NCBI GenBank assembly: GCA_005765155.1
Contig: VCCP01000003.1
Coordinates: 5,952,001 to 6,016,000 of the forward strand
Source: Zelopaecilomyces penicillatus
Taxonomy: Eukaryota; Ascomycota; Sordariomycetes; Hypocreales; Pseudodiploosporaceae
Direction: 5' to 3'
DNA: 64,000 nucleotides
The position numbers and the translations under genes are program-made. The first letter of the stretch is position 1. The number at the start of each line of letters is the position of its first letter. Under the pieces are notes generated by a model. That model saw only the letters and a list, made by a program, of their open reading frames with translations. It searched no databases and was not told the origin of the DNA. Positions 47,440 to 58,005 of this stretch are shown piece after piece.

Positions 47440-47801
47440 ATGGATTGTACCAACAGGTGAGTGAGACGTCGGTGGGCTAGATCCTTTGGTGACTCTGAAG
47501 ATGATGACTTGTATCGCTGACAGTGCGCAGTCTTGGAAGCGTCGCTCATTATGTGACCTCGTCCAGCCTCAGCTGCGACGTGGCAACCACCCCCTTCACA
47601 GCAGAGGTGATTCCAGACCAAGAGCAGCCGTGGCTAGCCTATGACCATCCGGACTTGGCTGAAGATGAGCTCCGAGGAATAGGAAGCCAGTTTGGTCAAG
47701 GACCTGAGGAGCCACCTCCGCTTTACATCAACGAGGAGGACACCACTGATCAGTCAGGGGCCATGAAAGGCACAGAGAGGAAGAGGAAGAGGACGTCGTG
47801 A
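47440..47801 (+). CDS. Possible small acidic/basic-tailed protein, two exons
   Basis: Exon 1 is 47440-47456 (ATG plus five codons), the intron is 47457-47530 (GTGAGT, CGCTGAC branch site, GCGCAG), and exon 2 is 47531-47801; 95 aa. The phase fits exactly. Exon 2 reads like a real protein: VIPDQEQPWLAYDHPDLAED, FGQGPEEPPPLYINEED and a basic end RKRKRTS. No known family. The tiny first exon is supported only by splice consensus. Confidence 0.4.
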
Positions 47802-48210
47802 ATATGGCGGATGTGCTAATAGACAAACGAATGGGTATACATATTAAGACTGAAGGATCGGGTGAGCATATAATCGGGATGGTGCTGGTGTATGATAGAG
47901 ACGAGGGATGGAGTGGCCGTTTTCTGGCGCAGGGAGATGTACAGAGTTCGTGTAATAGGAAAGTTGAATAGTGATTGAAGTCGTACTTATGGGGGGGGAT
48001 TATAGTGAAACTTTTAAATTCCGGTCGCATTCAAGAACTTATATTGTCAATTCATTGGGCTTGAATATCGGCCTTCCATCTTTAGTCTTTGTTTCATAAA
48101 ACTATTCTGGCTTTTCAAGTACCAAACTCCTCGTCGTTTACAAAGGACAGCAGATTATTTTTATTCCATCATAAAATTATTGAGTACACTGACAGGCCTT
48201 CCAGTATGGT
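47802..48210. other. Intergenic
   Basis: No gene seen between the small gene and the sterol-reductase relic. Confidence 0.5.
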
Positions 48211-48660
48211 TCAATATATCTCAGGAATGATCTGGTAAGGCACTAGATTACAATACTGTTCCCACTTATCGCCATACTCGTTCCTGCATCGCCGATCATC
48301 TCTACGAGCGCGATGGTGCAATAAAGCACAAAGATATATGAAATACGACCACGGTAGGATGTGAGTGAACCCGCACGTCGTGCATATACTAAATGCCATG
48401 ATCAAATCACCCAAGTAATTGATATGGCGAGCCAGCCCCCACCATCCAGATGTCAAAAGAATGCTGTTATGCTCCTTGCCGTCTTTAGTCTTGTACTTGC
48501 ACATGATAAAGGTGGCTGGAGATCCCCAGACTGATAGAGGACCTCCCTGGCTCTGCGAATATAAAGCCAAAGTGATCATACAGTTCTGGTATACCACTCT
48601 TCGTTGCAGAAGAAGTCGATGACATAGAAGATAACAGCGATCATGGAGAATATTGCCGTT
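48211..48660 (-). pseudogene. Delta7-sterol reductase (DHCR7-type) C-terminal relic
   Basis: The C-terminal part reads as a clear ERG4/ERG24/DHCR7-family membrane reductase end: LLTSGWWGLARHINYLGDL, LPWSYFIYLCALLHHRARRDDRRCRNEYGDKWEQYC, then VPYQIIPEIY and a stop at 48211. The RDDxRCxxKYGxxWxxYC signature and the ARH..Y sterol site are intact. Upstream, a second frame reads VIFYVIDFFCNEEWYTRT and then hits a stop, and a third frame gives DHFGF. About 80 residues expected between these blocks are missing. So it is a frameshifted, internally deleted, 5'-truncated fragment ending at about 48650. DHCR7-like wording (LLTSGWWGLARH) is closer to delta7- than to delta14-reductases. Confidence 0.85.
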
Positions 48661-50007
48661 GACGGCACCGTTGGCTGGTCAGACGTGTATGGCCGCTTGA
48701 ACAAGCTGCCCGGGTTCCCCAAGCCTCCAAATGGCTTCTATCCCAGAGACACTAAAGGGCTGGTTGCCGTCCCTCGCGAAAAGCATCGTCGGATCGACGA
48801 CAGTTAGCCCCTGCGTTTAGTGATGGCGCTTTGGCCGAGCAAGAAGACCTGCTCTTACGGTATGCTGATCTTCTGCTTGGCAAGCTCACCAGCCTGATCA
48901 ACCAAGGCGAGAAGCCAAACCTCACCACATTCTTCAACCACGCCACGTTCGACATCATAAGCGATCTGACATTTAGCGAGTCCTTTGGATGCCTGGCAAC
49001 AGACAAGTACCACCCGTGGGTGAAGACGGTGTTTGGCAGCATTCGAACAAATGCGACGCGCCATTTCATCAGCGCATTCCTCCCCGTTACCCTCTTCATC
49101 AAGGCGTTTCTGATGGATGCCCGACACAAAAACCTTCACGCGCGTACCGAACTGGCAATCGACAGAATGCGCCATGGCGCAGAAGGCCCCAAGGGTAAAA
49201 CGGATATCATGACGTATATGCTTCGCGAGCCGAAGCAGGGGCCGCCGATGAGCGAGTTGGAAATCATGAACATCGTTCCCGTCATCATTGTAGCCGGCAG
49301 TGAAACGACAGCTTCGGCCATGGCCGGAATCTTCTTTTATTTGCTGCAAACCCGGACAAACAGCGCATTTTGGTGTCCCATTTTGGTGTCCGAAATTAGA
49401 TCCTCGTTCCGCACGGAGCAGGACATTGGGTTGCGCAGCACAGCTAGGTTGCCATATCTGCATGCCTGCATTGAAGAGATTCTTCAAGTGTACCCTCCCA
49501 CAGCAATGACTCCTCCTCGACTGTCGCCGGGTGCTGAGTTGTGTGGCCATTTTATTCCCCAAGGTGTAAGTGCGAACTGCATTTCGCTGTTCCGTCTGTC
49601 ACTCTGCGCTCGAGCTTGCTATTTTTTTTTTTTATTTTTTTTTTTTGTTTGTTAAAGAAAGAAATCAAATCGTAGACCCGGCTAACTAACCTTTATAGAC
49701 AACGGTTTTGGTTCACCAATGGGCGACATTCCAAAACCCAGAGCACTTTCATCTTCCCGATCAATCCATCCCCGAGCGATGGCTGCCCCCTTCCCATCCG
49801 CTTTATGACTCGCGGTTTATTCACGACAACCGAGCTGTTTTCAAACCCTGTAGTTATGGCTCGCGGGACTGTCTTGGCAAGAACTTGGCGTATGCGGAGA
49901 TGCGGCTGCTCACAGCGCGAATGCTCCATTGCTTTGATGTTGAGCTTGTGAAGCCGGAGCCTGACTGGCATTCGCGGCAAAGGAATTTTGAGTTTTGGGT
50001 CAAGTAG
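48643..50007 (+). pseudogene. Cytochrome P450 relic, 5'-truncated and frameshifted
   Basis: Similarity to fungal isotrichodermin-hydroxylase/ltmK-like P450s starts at GWSDVYGRLN with no membrane anchor. The first frame stops at 48807, while the next frame continues with QLAPAFSDGALAEQEDLLLRYAD, a one-base break near 48794. The I-helix VIIVAGSETTASAM and an ExxR-like IEEILQVYPP are present. Intron 49566-49698 (GTAAGT..TTATAG) carries a long T-run (about 49622-49649). Exon 2 (49699-50007) holds the PERF-like IPERW and the heme loop PCSYGSRDCLGK, where the usual first Phe is Cys. A 13-bp tandem duplication at 49366-49391 lies beside an inferred one-base loss; together they restore frame. Loss of the N-terminus and the early frameshift argue it is dead. 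Confidence 0.85.
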
Positions 50008-50371
50008 CCGCTAGTTGTAAATTTAAAGACTCGCGATTTCTAAAATCATCATAGGATGGAAACGTAACAAGCATTTATAGACCTATCATCGGCGATCTGT
50101 CATAGCCTTGCTTCTTGCGTCTAGTGATACCAAACCCATTGGCAAAATCCATCTCATGCCAGGGCCAATAAATATGAAAGCGGGAAGGCGTAGGCCCTGG
50201 AGATCGGATTGATCATCTGATGACAGGTTGTTTGTCGTCACGCAGTGATTGGAAGCCTGGCATAGCCAAAGCGCGCGCTCTCTCTCTTTGAGCGACAGAT
50301 ACAACAGCATCGAGACGCGGCCATGCTGCCGTTACCTCGCCAGAAAATTAATCACCTGCGTTCATGTTAGC
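50008..50371. other. Intergenic
   Basis: Convergent 3' space between the P450 relic and the small minus-strand gene. No signal seen. Confidence 0.5.
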
Positions 50372-50572
50372 TTAATACGAATCAGTGGGCGTGAGCTGGG
50401 ACGTGCGTAAAGCTATCGGGTTTTTGGCCTGCAGCGCCTTTGCTTCCTTCAGTTCTGCCCTCAGCTTCTTGTATTCCTCATACCACCCCTTCATCTGCGC
50501 ATTCGTACCACCTGCACTCAGTAGACCCGTGATATGCGCCAATCTCGAGGCGATATCTTGTGCGGAAGGCAT
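50372..50572 (-). CDS. Small helical protein, 66 aa
   Basis: Single exon from the ATG at 50572 (an upstream TTG-opened extension exists). Helical, charged text: MPSAQDIASRLAHITGLL and MKGWYEEYKKLRAELKEAKALQ. The composition is typical of a small conserved fungal protein, possibly coiled-coil. No family recognised, no signal peptide. Confidence 0.5.
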   Translation of the reverse strand: MPSAQDIASRLAHITGLLSAGGTNAQMKGWYEEYKKLRAELKEAKALQAKNPIALRTSQLTPTDSY

Positions 50573-51356
50573 GGTGGTGAACGATAGGCGAGAATGCAAA
50601 AGCTCTACAAGTGTGGAACTGGGAAAAGAAATCAAGGGATTTGGTCGGGAGAGTAGATGACTATTTGTGAGGCTGGATAAAGCGTGCCAGATTGATCAAA
50701 AATGTTAAAACTACAACACATTGCTCACATGTTTAGCATAAAGCAGTGTTGAATGAAGCTCACATCGTATAGTACCTAATTAATATTTCTTGGTAGATCT
50801 CCTAACACACTGTGCTGGTCTTGATTACGGTGTTCAACGAGGGATCCTTTGGCTCCATCCGCAACCAGCAAAGCCTATATAGTTTCAATCATTATCAAAA
50901 CGGTCACATACGACCATAGGTAATGGAGAATTCGGGATCCCGTCCGCTCTCCCATAGACAAACCATTAACCGGCAGACTAGTAGTTGGGTCGGTGACGAC
51001 CAGCGAACACCGGCTGTTGTATGTTTTTTTTTGGATCATTTACGTAAATATGCAAAGGCACTTTATTTTTGAGTATTACCAGGTATTCACACATTGTGGC
51101 CTGCGCTGTTCTTATGCGCTGTGGCCGTGTTAATTGACAGTGGTCTAAGGATATGTCCAGTACAGTGCACTGTAATTGTATATGAGGGTATGGTAAACTT
51201 GGTGTGGGGGTGTGGTGCTAAAAAGTAATGTGCGAATAGCAATACTCATAAATAAATATTGAGAGCGGAAGATATAACATCAATCGATATCAGTTGTACA
51301 TGGAGAGTCAACTCTTTTGCATTCTCTAATATAATGGCATTCTACATAAGGTAGGC
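50573..51356. other. Intergenic, AT-rich
   Basis: No gene seen in about 780 bases. Contains the upstream region of the 66-aa gene and the 3' side of the secreted protein. Confidence 0.5.
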
Positions 51357-52382
51357 TTAGCCAGGACGAGGGAATGGATCGTTTGTTCCCACTACCCTAT
51401 TTATAGTAAAGCTAATATAATGCTTCCTTCTGTCATTCCAAATGTGATAAACTGCAGAGGTAAAACCTTCTCTATAAAAGTTATCCAGAGCATCGGCCAT
51501 CAACTCATTGGTCGCAAACCCGCCATCCCCCCAGCGATTAAAGAGGGTTTGCCAAGTCCTGGGACCATGGCCGAATCTGGCAACCAGGCCAATAGCATGG
51601 CTAAGACGACCATCATTGTTGGAAATACTAGCAATTTGAACAGCAGCATTGTTCTCGACTAAAGCATCGGAAACCATGTCCGAGACAGTCCTGGAAAAGA
51701 ACTCGGTGAGCTGGGGCGCTATTCTGACCAAGCCAGACATGGAGTATTGGGCGGTCCGGTAGAGCGAGTAGTGGAACCCGCCGGAAGTGAGTCCGGTCAG
51801 TCTAAGGCCGCTTGGGGAGGGGCCGTCTGGGGGGGCGCGAACTACCAAGCCTTTTGCGTGCTGCCTTTTGGTGTTGATGGAATCCAAAGGGGTAGCTGCC
51901 GGCAGGTTGAGTGAATCTGGGGATTCGAGTGTCTTCCACTGGATAGGGCCGCCATGGGGGAAATCGACATCTAACTCATCAACAGCATCCGCATTCGCAT
52001 CCACATTGCGCTTCCAGCCAGCACGACCTTGGATATTGAAGTTGAGCCAGCCATCATTGCCATAATAGAACCAGCCGTGTTGGCAGCGTCGTACAAGTTG
52101 ATCAATAGAGGACAGCAAGGCCGAGACAGCAACACGCCGCGTGCCTTTCCCCTTCATCTGAACCTTGCAGGAACCCCTCGTAAAAGTTTCGAGTGACGAG
52201 GGCACCACAACCTCAGTGCCGTGGGGAGTGATGAGAAGCTCCGTCACCAGCGCGGTTGCGGCCGCGAGGCAGTCCTCGTGGAAGATTGTGCTCTTCTCCG
52301 ACCAGCAGCCAAAGTGAGTCTGGGCTTAAGCAGGCAGAATTCCGGCAACAAAGGCCGCCGCAAAGGCTAGAGAGAAGTGCAT
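51357..52382 (-). pseudogene. Secreted protein with a stop at the end of the signal peptide
   Basis: One continuous frame: ATG at 52382 gives MHFSLAFAAAFVAGILPA, a good signal peptide, then TAA at 52326-52328, then AQTHFGCWSEKSTIFHEDC and about 320 more residues to a stop at 51357. No GT..AG pair can remove the stop in frame. The mature part has four Cys near its N-terminus (FGCW, EDCL, GSCKV, RRCQHGW), an aromatic segment (GWFYYGNDGWLNFNI), a long linker and SAVYHIWNDRRKHYISFTI at the end. I do not recognise the family; it is a plausible effector or secreted enzyme. One C-to-T change in a CAA codon would create this TAA. It could also be a sequence error. TATA-repeat DNA lies about 100 bp upstream. 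Confidence 0.7.
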
Positions 52383-52483
52383 TTTGGGCTTATTTGCACA
52401 GCCAATAATAACAAGAGTGGGAAGTGGTGGCGTTGGATATGTGAATGGCAATACGATAGCTTTGCATGAGTATCTGTGGCTTC

Positions 52484-52521
<38 letters not shown>

Positions 52522-53283
52522 ACTACTGCGTTAGGAAGATGTTTTCCCGTTATCCCACTTGACATCCGACTTGATAAAACTCCCGGCAGTTGCTAGATGA
52601 GCGGTTGCATTGATATCCCCTGTTAGCAAGTGTCGTTTGATTTAGCTGCATATGTTAAAAGTAAGCCGGTCTCTCCTTGTCCGATCAGTAGCTTGCCTAT
52701 CGTATAGCTTGATAGTATCTAAACGCTTCAAACGATCATAGTCCTTGCCTTAGATCAGATCATCCATCTGATTAACGTTGCCGAGTATAGAGCATAATCA
52801 ACACGTGAACAGATCTTGTATTCACCAAACTACCATATTTCAACACTCATCAGTCAAAGTCCAATGGCAAAAAGGAGTCTGGTTTACAAAAATAGTCATC
52901 CCACCGGTACTGCAACACCAAAACTACGGTACTCACGAGTCAAGATGTGTTCAGTGCGAGTCATGGTGCGGCAGTTGCGACTGAATAACCGGCCCCACGT
53001 TCTTACTAGGCCACCTATCGGATAAAATGGTCTCACTATACTTGTTGGAAGATCACAGTCAGAGTCAGGCGCATTGAGTATTATGGTGTGTATTTATTGC
53101 TTTTCTGAGTTCAGTCTACGGGAGTCGGGGCTTTGTAATAACCCTCGCGACCGTGCAGAGTTCGCTTCCGACATTGAATACAAGGATTGTCGGCTGTGTT
53201 TAGCAACTACAACATCGTAGGCCTGCCGCCGTGTGCGAGACAATTGTGATTCTCTGCTTGGAGGATTTGCCGTGACTCTTAAT
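52383..53283. other. Intergenic with TA microsatellite
   Basis: Promoter side of the secreted protein, including the TA run at 52487-52519, then about 750 bases in which I see no gene. Confidence 0.5.
52487..52519. repeat. (TA)n microsatellite
   Basis: 33 bases of TA repeat about 105 bp upstream of the secreted-protein ATG. Confidence 0.95.
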
Positions 53284-53722
53284 TTACCAACAATATGCAC
53301 CCATGGCCTCACCAGTCTCCTTCTTACAACACTTGCTATACTCATCTCCATCAATACACGCCGCATTATTTCCAGAATAGCACTATTTTTATTAAAGAAA
53401 AAAGGGTAATTAGCTTTTTATCATTCCATTGAATTGAAGGGAACAGACATACATTATGTGGACTTGAATCCTTATACCACATAGTGGTCTGGGAATTACA
53501 ATAATAGCCTTGGGGGGCATAAGTATTGCAGCATGCCTTTGTAGCTGCGTTGTTTTGTTCACCATTGTTTGGCTTTTGACATTTGCAGTTTTTAAATCCT
53601 GCCATGGCACTGTGAAGAGAGAAGTCAAAGAGTATTAGTATTGCTCATGATTAATAAGAGAAGATTGTTTCATACCCGCTGGTAAGAACGGCAAGAGTAA
53701 CGAGAATAGCTTGGACCTTCAT
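53284..53722 (-). CDS. Small secreted Cys-rich protein (100 aa, effector-like)
   Basis: Three exons: 53676-53722, 53453-53609 and 53284-53382; introns 66 and 70 bp (GTATGA..TTCACAG and GTATGT..AAATAG), phases consistent. Signal peptide MKVQAILVTLAVLTSGAMA, cleaved before GFKNC. The mature chain of about 81 residues has ten Cys: NCKCQK, KACCNTY, YYCNS, NCYSG, AACIDG, KCCKK, YCW. An even count and two CC pairs suggest five disulfides. This is the size and layout of fungal secreted effectors; no named family recognised. Secreted neighbours lie on both sides (51.4-52.4 and 56.3-57.0 kb). Intact and probably expressed. Confidence 0.82.
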
Positions 53723-54104
53723 GTTGAAATTGAATATAATTAGGTAGTGTCAAGGTAGAGCAGAGTGTAGATATTGGGTTGTTTCGTTGAATGTTATCCT
53801 GATATTAAAGTAATTAAAAACGCGGGAGTATCATGCTCTTTATATATTGTGTTGTGAATTAATTAAGCTATACAAGCTTTTTCCTTTTTAGGTATTGATG
53901 AGTCTTGGTAACTTCAGCTATAGAAATAGCGTTGCTTTTAGACTGCAGTAGCAGGAAGCGGTGAAGAAACAATGCACACCTCATAGCTCTAGATATACTA
54001 GGATGTAACCGAAGCAGGAGGCAAGCCAATAACCTTGGGGAATGAAAAAGCAATTGTTGCAGGATGCAATGTAACAAACGTGAGAATATAGATGCAGCTA
54101 TAAA

Positions 54105-54311
54105 CTAAACGGTCTCGGCAGAAGAGTGGGCTTTACCTTGACGCTGTAACATTTGAACTGCCTGACTCGCGACCTCAGTCAAACTCGGCGAAATGTCCGG
54201 CACGTTTACGTCCTCACCGCGGGGTTTCCACGGTAAGTCCATTGGCGTCGCGTGTATCAATGACTGCCGAATCCATGCGCGGAATTTACGATAACTCCGT
54301 TGGCGTACCAT
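54105..54311 (-). CDS. Doubtful small ORF
   Basis: 68 codons from an ATG: basic start (MVRQRSYRKFRAWIRQ), then VNVPDISPSLTEVASQAVQML. Somewhat protein-like but no family. Begins 34 bases from the G25 run, so any promoter would include that run. Confidence 0.25.
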   Translation of the reverse strand: MVRQRSYRKFRAWIRQSLIHATPMDLPWKPRGEDVNVPDISPSLTEVASQAVQMLQRQGKAHSSAETV

Positions 54312-54344
54312 ATCGCCACTTAGTTGGCGGGAATTTGTTGCTCA

Positions 54345-54369
54345 GGGGGGGGGGGGGGGGGGGGGGGGG
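54345..54369. repeat. Poly-G run (25)
   Basis: Uninterrupted run of 25 G. Confidence 0.9.
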
Positions 54370-54749
54370 ACAATGGGCGATTTCCACTCCCACCAACTGA
54401 TAAAGTCCGCCCGGATTATCCTTCCCGGTAATATGTTGTATATACAGCAATCATTGATTGACAATGGTTTGCCACCGTTGCTATCTCGGCATTAAATCAG
54501 GGCTCCTCTTACCAATTCATGCCGTGTTCTTGTAATTCGCAAAGTCTACTACGTAGTAGGAAAACACCACTTTAATCGAGACAGGCGGCTTATGCTATTG
54601 ATATACTCTAATACTAAAGACTCTAGATTATTTATTAAAGGTCTAGAACTGTACAGTATAAGGAGAATTATCCTGTGCGTTGTTTAGGGTCGATCCATCT
54701 TTTGCACCACAGATAATTAGGGAGTACTGGCTGTTGTATGATTTTTGCC

Positions 54750-54774
54750 TTTTTTTTTTTTTTTTTTTTTTTTT
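54750..54774. repeat. Poly-T run (25)
   Basis: Uninterrupted run of 25 T. Confidence 0.9.
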
Positions 54775-54820
54775 ATCGCTGGCATGTTAATGACTTGGCT
54801 CAACGGCATCCATCGTAAGA

Positions 54821-54842
54821 TTTTTTTTTTTTTTTTTTTTTT
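54821..54842. repeat. Poly-T run (22)
   Basis: Uninterrupted run of 22 T, 46 bases after the previous T run. Confidence 0.9.
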
Positions 54843-56289
54843 ACAGAACTATAGGTATTCTACAATATGTGACCTTGTCAAGTCATCTTGCTTTCAGTCC
54901 AAAGGCGTACGTGCCTCTTGGCAAACCATTTGAAGAAAAATGTCCCTGTGCGACGACATAATTAAGTCTGCCTTGGCACTTTAAAGTAAAAGACATCATG
55001 GCATTCTATGTCAATTTTCCACGTCACTTTTTTGATATATTTTCTTAGATTCTGTAAACTTCCCCAATACACTGAGAGACCAAATCACCCGTCTTTGTGA
55101 GCTCTAGCTAGTGCTGAACGCATTCGCATGCACAACACTGGCAATGGCAGATTTGCCATGACCGAGACATCGCAAACAAGATGGGCAAATTTGTGTAAGG
55201 CTGAACTCAATCTCCCAGCCCTGCGGTCGTCGAGTCACGCAAGTAACTGTTCCAGGCCTAGCGTGGCCACCAAACCCGTGCTGTGCTGTGTTGTGCTGGC
55301 ATCAAGAATGTTCTGGATCTTGGGACACTGATCGATAACGCTGGAGGACTTGGTAGCTGATGAAACCGAAAAACTCATACGATCATAAAGTCGCTATTCC
55401 CAACGTAGTGATGATTTGTCGCATATTCTGTAGAGGTCGGTTGGTTCTTTGGTATAACTGCCCAGCCAAAATCCGCAAATGCCCTTGATTCTATGCCATG
55501 GTACGACGCTAGGCCGCGCCGTGTCGATGCTGGAATAGGTAATATCCAGCGATGAAAGAAAGAGCCTATTCGAGCCATTCCCCCTTTCGAAAGTCTTGGA
55601 TGTCTCAGTCTGCAACTAAAGTACTATTACAAGCGAAAGCTACCAGGCAATACAAGTACAAAATAGAAAAGTGTCTTTTTTGTAGGTACTTGTAAAAGTT
55701 CCGATCTAGACATTGCTAGAGGGCCCGCGTTATTATATGCTTTTCATATTCTACTTGTGCCTTATTCGAATGATTCCAACCAAAATGGGAAAATACTCGG
55801 ATTTGCCCAACTCTTGGCAAGGTGGAGGGCGCCAAGACATGCCACGCTCAGACCAACATCGTCAAACCCGAATTATTAGCAGAGCCACGTCCATGCCCGG
55901 CAAGCTTAACTACAACTGGGAACAATTTACCTACTCACTTACAAAAACTGACTCAACCGTATTGGCCCACGTAGGGCTGTCCTAGGATTACCAACGGGCT
56001 GGGCCCTTTGTAAACCACCAGTCAATATAGGCTGGATGGCTGGGGAGACCATGCTTGAAACGTACTTGGGTATTCGTGTAAGCGCACGAGTCAGCTATAC
56101 TCAGGAGAACGTCACCGTCTCCCTTTGTAGTTTTAGTTTTTATATGTGGCAACCGTAGCTAAGCGAGTATTCTTGACATCAAGGCTTTCTGTTTATAAAT
56201 AAGAGCAGCATCCAACTCTCCAAACTCAGTTGTCACTCATCATTCTCTCATCAACTACACCCTCAAACACACCTAAAGCAATCTTCGCA

Positions 56290-57006
56290 ATGCATTTCTC
56301 AACAGCAGCTGCCACTCTTGTCTCGGTCTTGTTAGCAACAGCCGAGGCAGCATCCGATGTTACCAGACATTGCAACAGTTTTGTACGTGTTGGCTCTCCT
56401 CCGCTTTTTTTTTTCTTCTTCTATTCTTTGTCCAAGTTTTTTGAGCGAGCTTTCTAAATACTAACTGTAAATCTTCTTTTGTTATTATGCAATATAGAAA
56501 CTATATGCGCCTGCTTTTCAAGTCCTCACGGCATCATGTGAACCTTATCACAATGTTGCCAGGTTTCCCAATGTTGATTTAAGTGGCTGCATCGGCAATC
56601 AGAATGGAAAGCTGGTTTCACCAGGGTAAGTTGGCCTCTGAACATGGATATATCTATGCACAACTCTATATGGTTTGTGTAACTTCTGTGTCGTTAACCA
56701 TCGTCTACAGCGAGCGTCACATCGGGAGCTGTGAAAACTGTCACCTCGTTGACAAGGATACCCCGTCTGCTTCTTACCAATGTCTCTGCAGAACCATACA
56801 GGGGACAAAAACCTGGAGCCGTATCAAGCTGGGTAAGCATACTTTTCATGAACCCTATCCTCTTCTTACTAGTTATCGAATTATCATCTAATCTATTTTT
56901 ATTTTTATTTTTTCCAGACGACTTTTTAGGATACCACAACGGCCTGATTTACTGTGGCTCAGTTGAACCTCCCCAGGAGTCCCCTCCCCCTGTTCGTAGA
57001 TCATAG
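56290..57006 (+). CDS. Secreted CVNH-domain (cyanovirin-N homology) lectin-like protein
   Basis: Four exons: 56290-56382, 56498-56625, 56711-56832 and 56928-57006 by phase (the last acceptor TTCCAG places the exon start at 56918); 143 aa. Introns have GTACGT, GTAAGT and GTAAGC donors. Signal peptide MHFSTAAATLVSVLLATAEA. The mature chain follows the CVNH two-repeat plan: repeat 1 HCNSFKLYAPAFQVLTASC, then VDLSGCIGNQNGKLV; repeat 2 IGSCENCHLV, SASYQCLC, WSRIKLDDFLGYHNGLIYC. The sequences LSGCIGNQNG and LDDFLGYHNG are the paired I-x-N-x-(D/N)-G strands. About eight Cys. Binding to mannose-type glycans is inferred from the family. Secreted CVNH proteins occur in fungi, often as short single-domain forms. 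Confidence 0.85.
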
Positions 57007-58005
57007 TCGGGTATTCGACATGTTTTTGTCATGCAACAACTACACTGTTTGGATTGCAAGTTTAATAGATTTAGCTTTAGCCGCATTATAAATCAAAGCA
57101 CCAATACTTTTCCATTAGAACACATACACATATAAATTACCATCGGTGTTGATTGGCCCATTCGTCAATGATATATTGCACCTAGTATATTAGTCTTTGT
57201 GAATGCACGACCATACGGGCCACAAAGCTATGGCCCGTCGAAAATTTAGCCACCCTTTATTTATACTCAAGGAAGAAAGAATCCTACAGTGAAAAGCCCA
57301 AAAAGTTTAGATAGGTAGATATTTAGGCTGAATCGACGTGATATATATGAACACTTTCTTTTCTGGATTATCTGCGTTTTGTGATAGTGATGCTGATGTC
57401 ACTAAGCCTACGCTACAACTTCGTTCTTGATTGTTAATCTGAAACTATACGGCGACCCATGGCTGTCGACTATGAGAATGGGGGTTTTGCCACAATATTA
57501 TATAGGTATAGCAAGTAAAAGTGTAAGAATATACTACACTGAGCAGAGCAGCAATCTCGGTAGTATTGGTGAAACGAGGGGGAGAGGGCGGGGCATGATA
57601 CAATCAGGGGATATATTTAACCCCTGATGACACGAGAGCGTGATGACTGGCTCGGCATTTTTGGCCACGCAAGAGCCGTCTAGGACTATTACTGACGAGT
57701 GGATTCAGCCATTCAAAAAAAAATTAAAATTGCCTTGTAAAAGTTCCTGGAAATTTCCAATTGGAAGGATCAATTCTCAGCCTACCTATGCTTTCTTTGG
57801 TAGCTTGTGTTAGCGTCCAAACCAGACATATCGTAGAACACAAGCATCGCAGCTCGTCAAGTATGCCTCATATTAATCTATAAGAAATTTATAACCAGTA
57901 TGTATTTTTCCACGATTCCAAAGCTCCATTGCCATTACAGCCGCGCCTTTTTTTCCTTCGTTAAACTCCTCCAACGCTCTGGCAATGTTTTCGCAATCCC
58001 CCAAC
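57007..58005. other. Intergenic, 1 kb
   Basis: Convergent 3' region between the CVNH gene and the IDO-like gene. A short inverted pair (ACGGGCCACAAAG / CTATGGCCCGT) at about 57213-57240. No gene seen. Confidence 0.5.

Larger units (their letters stand above)
53723..56289. other. Gene-poor stretch with three long homopolymers
   Basis: Contains the Cys-rich gene promoter, a 68-codon minus frame (54105-54311) of doubtful status, and runs of G25, T25 and T22 between 54345 and 54842. 54850-56280 shows no supported coding. Confidence 0.45.
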
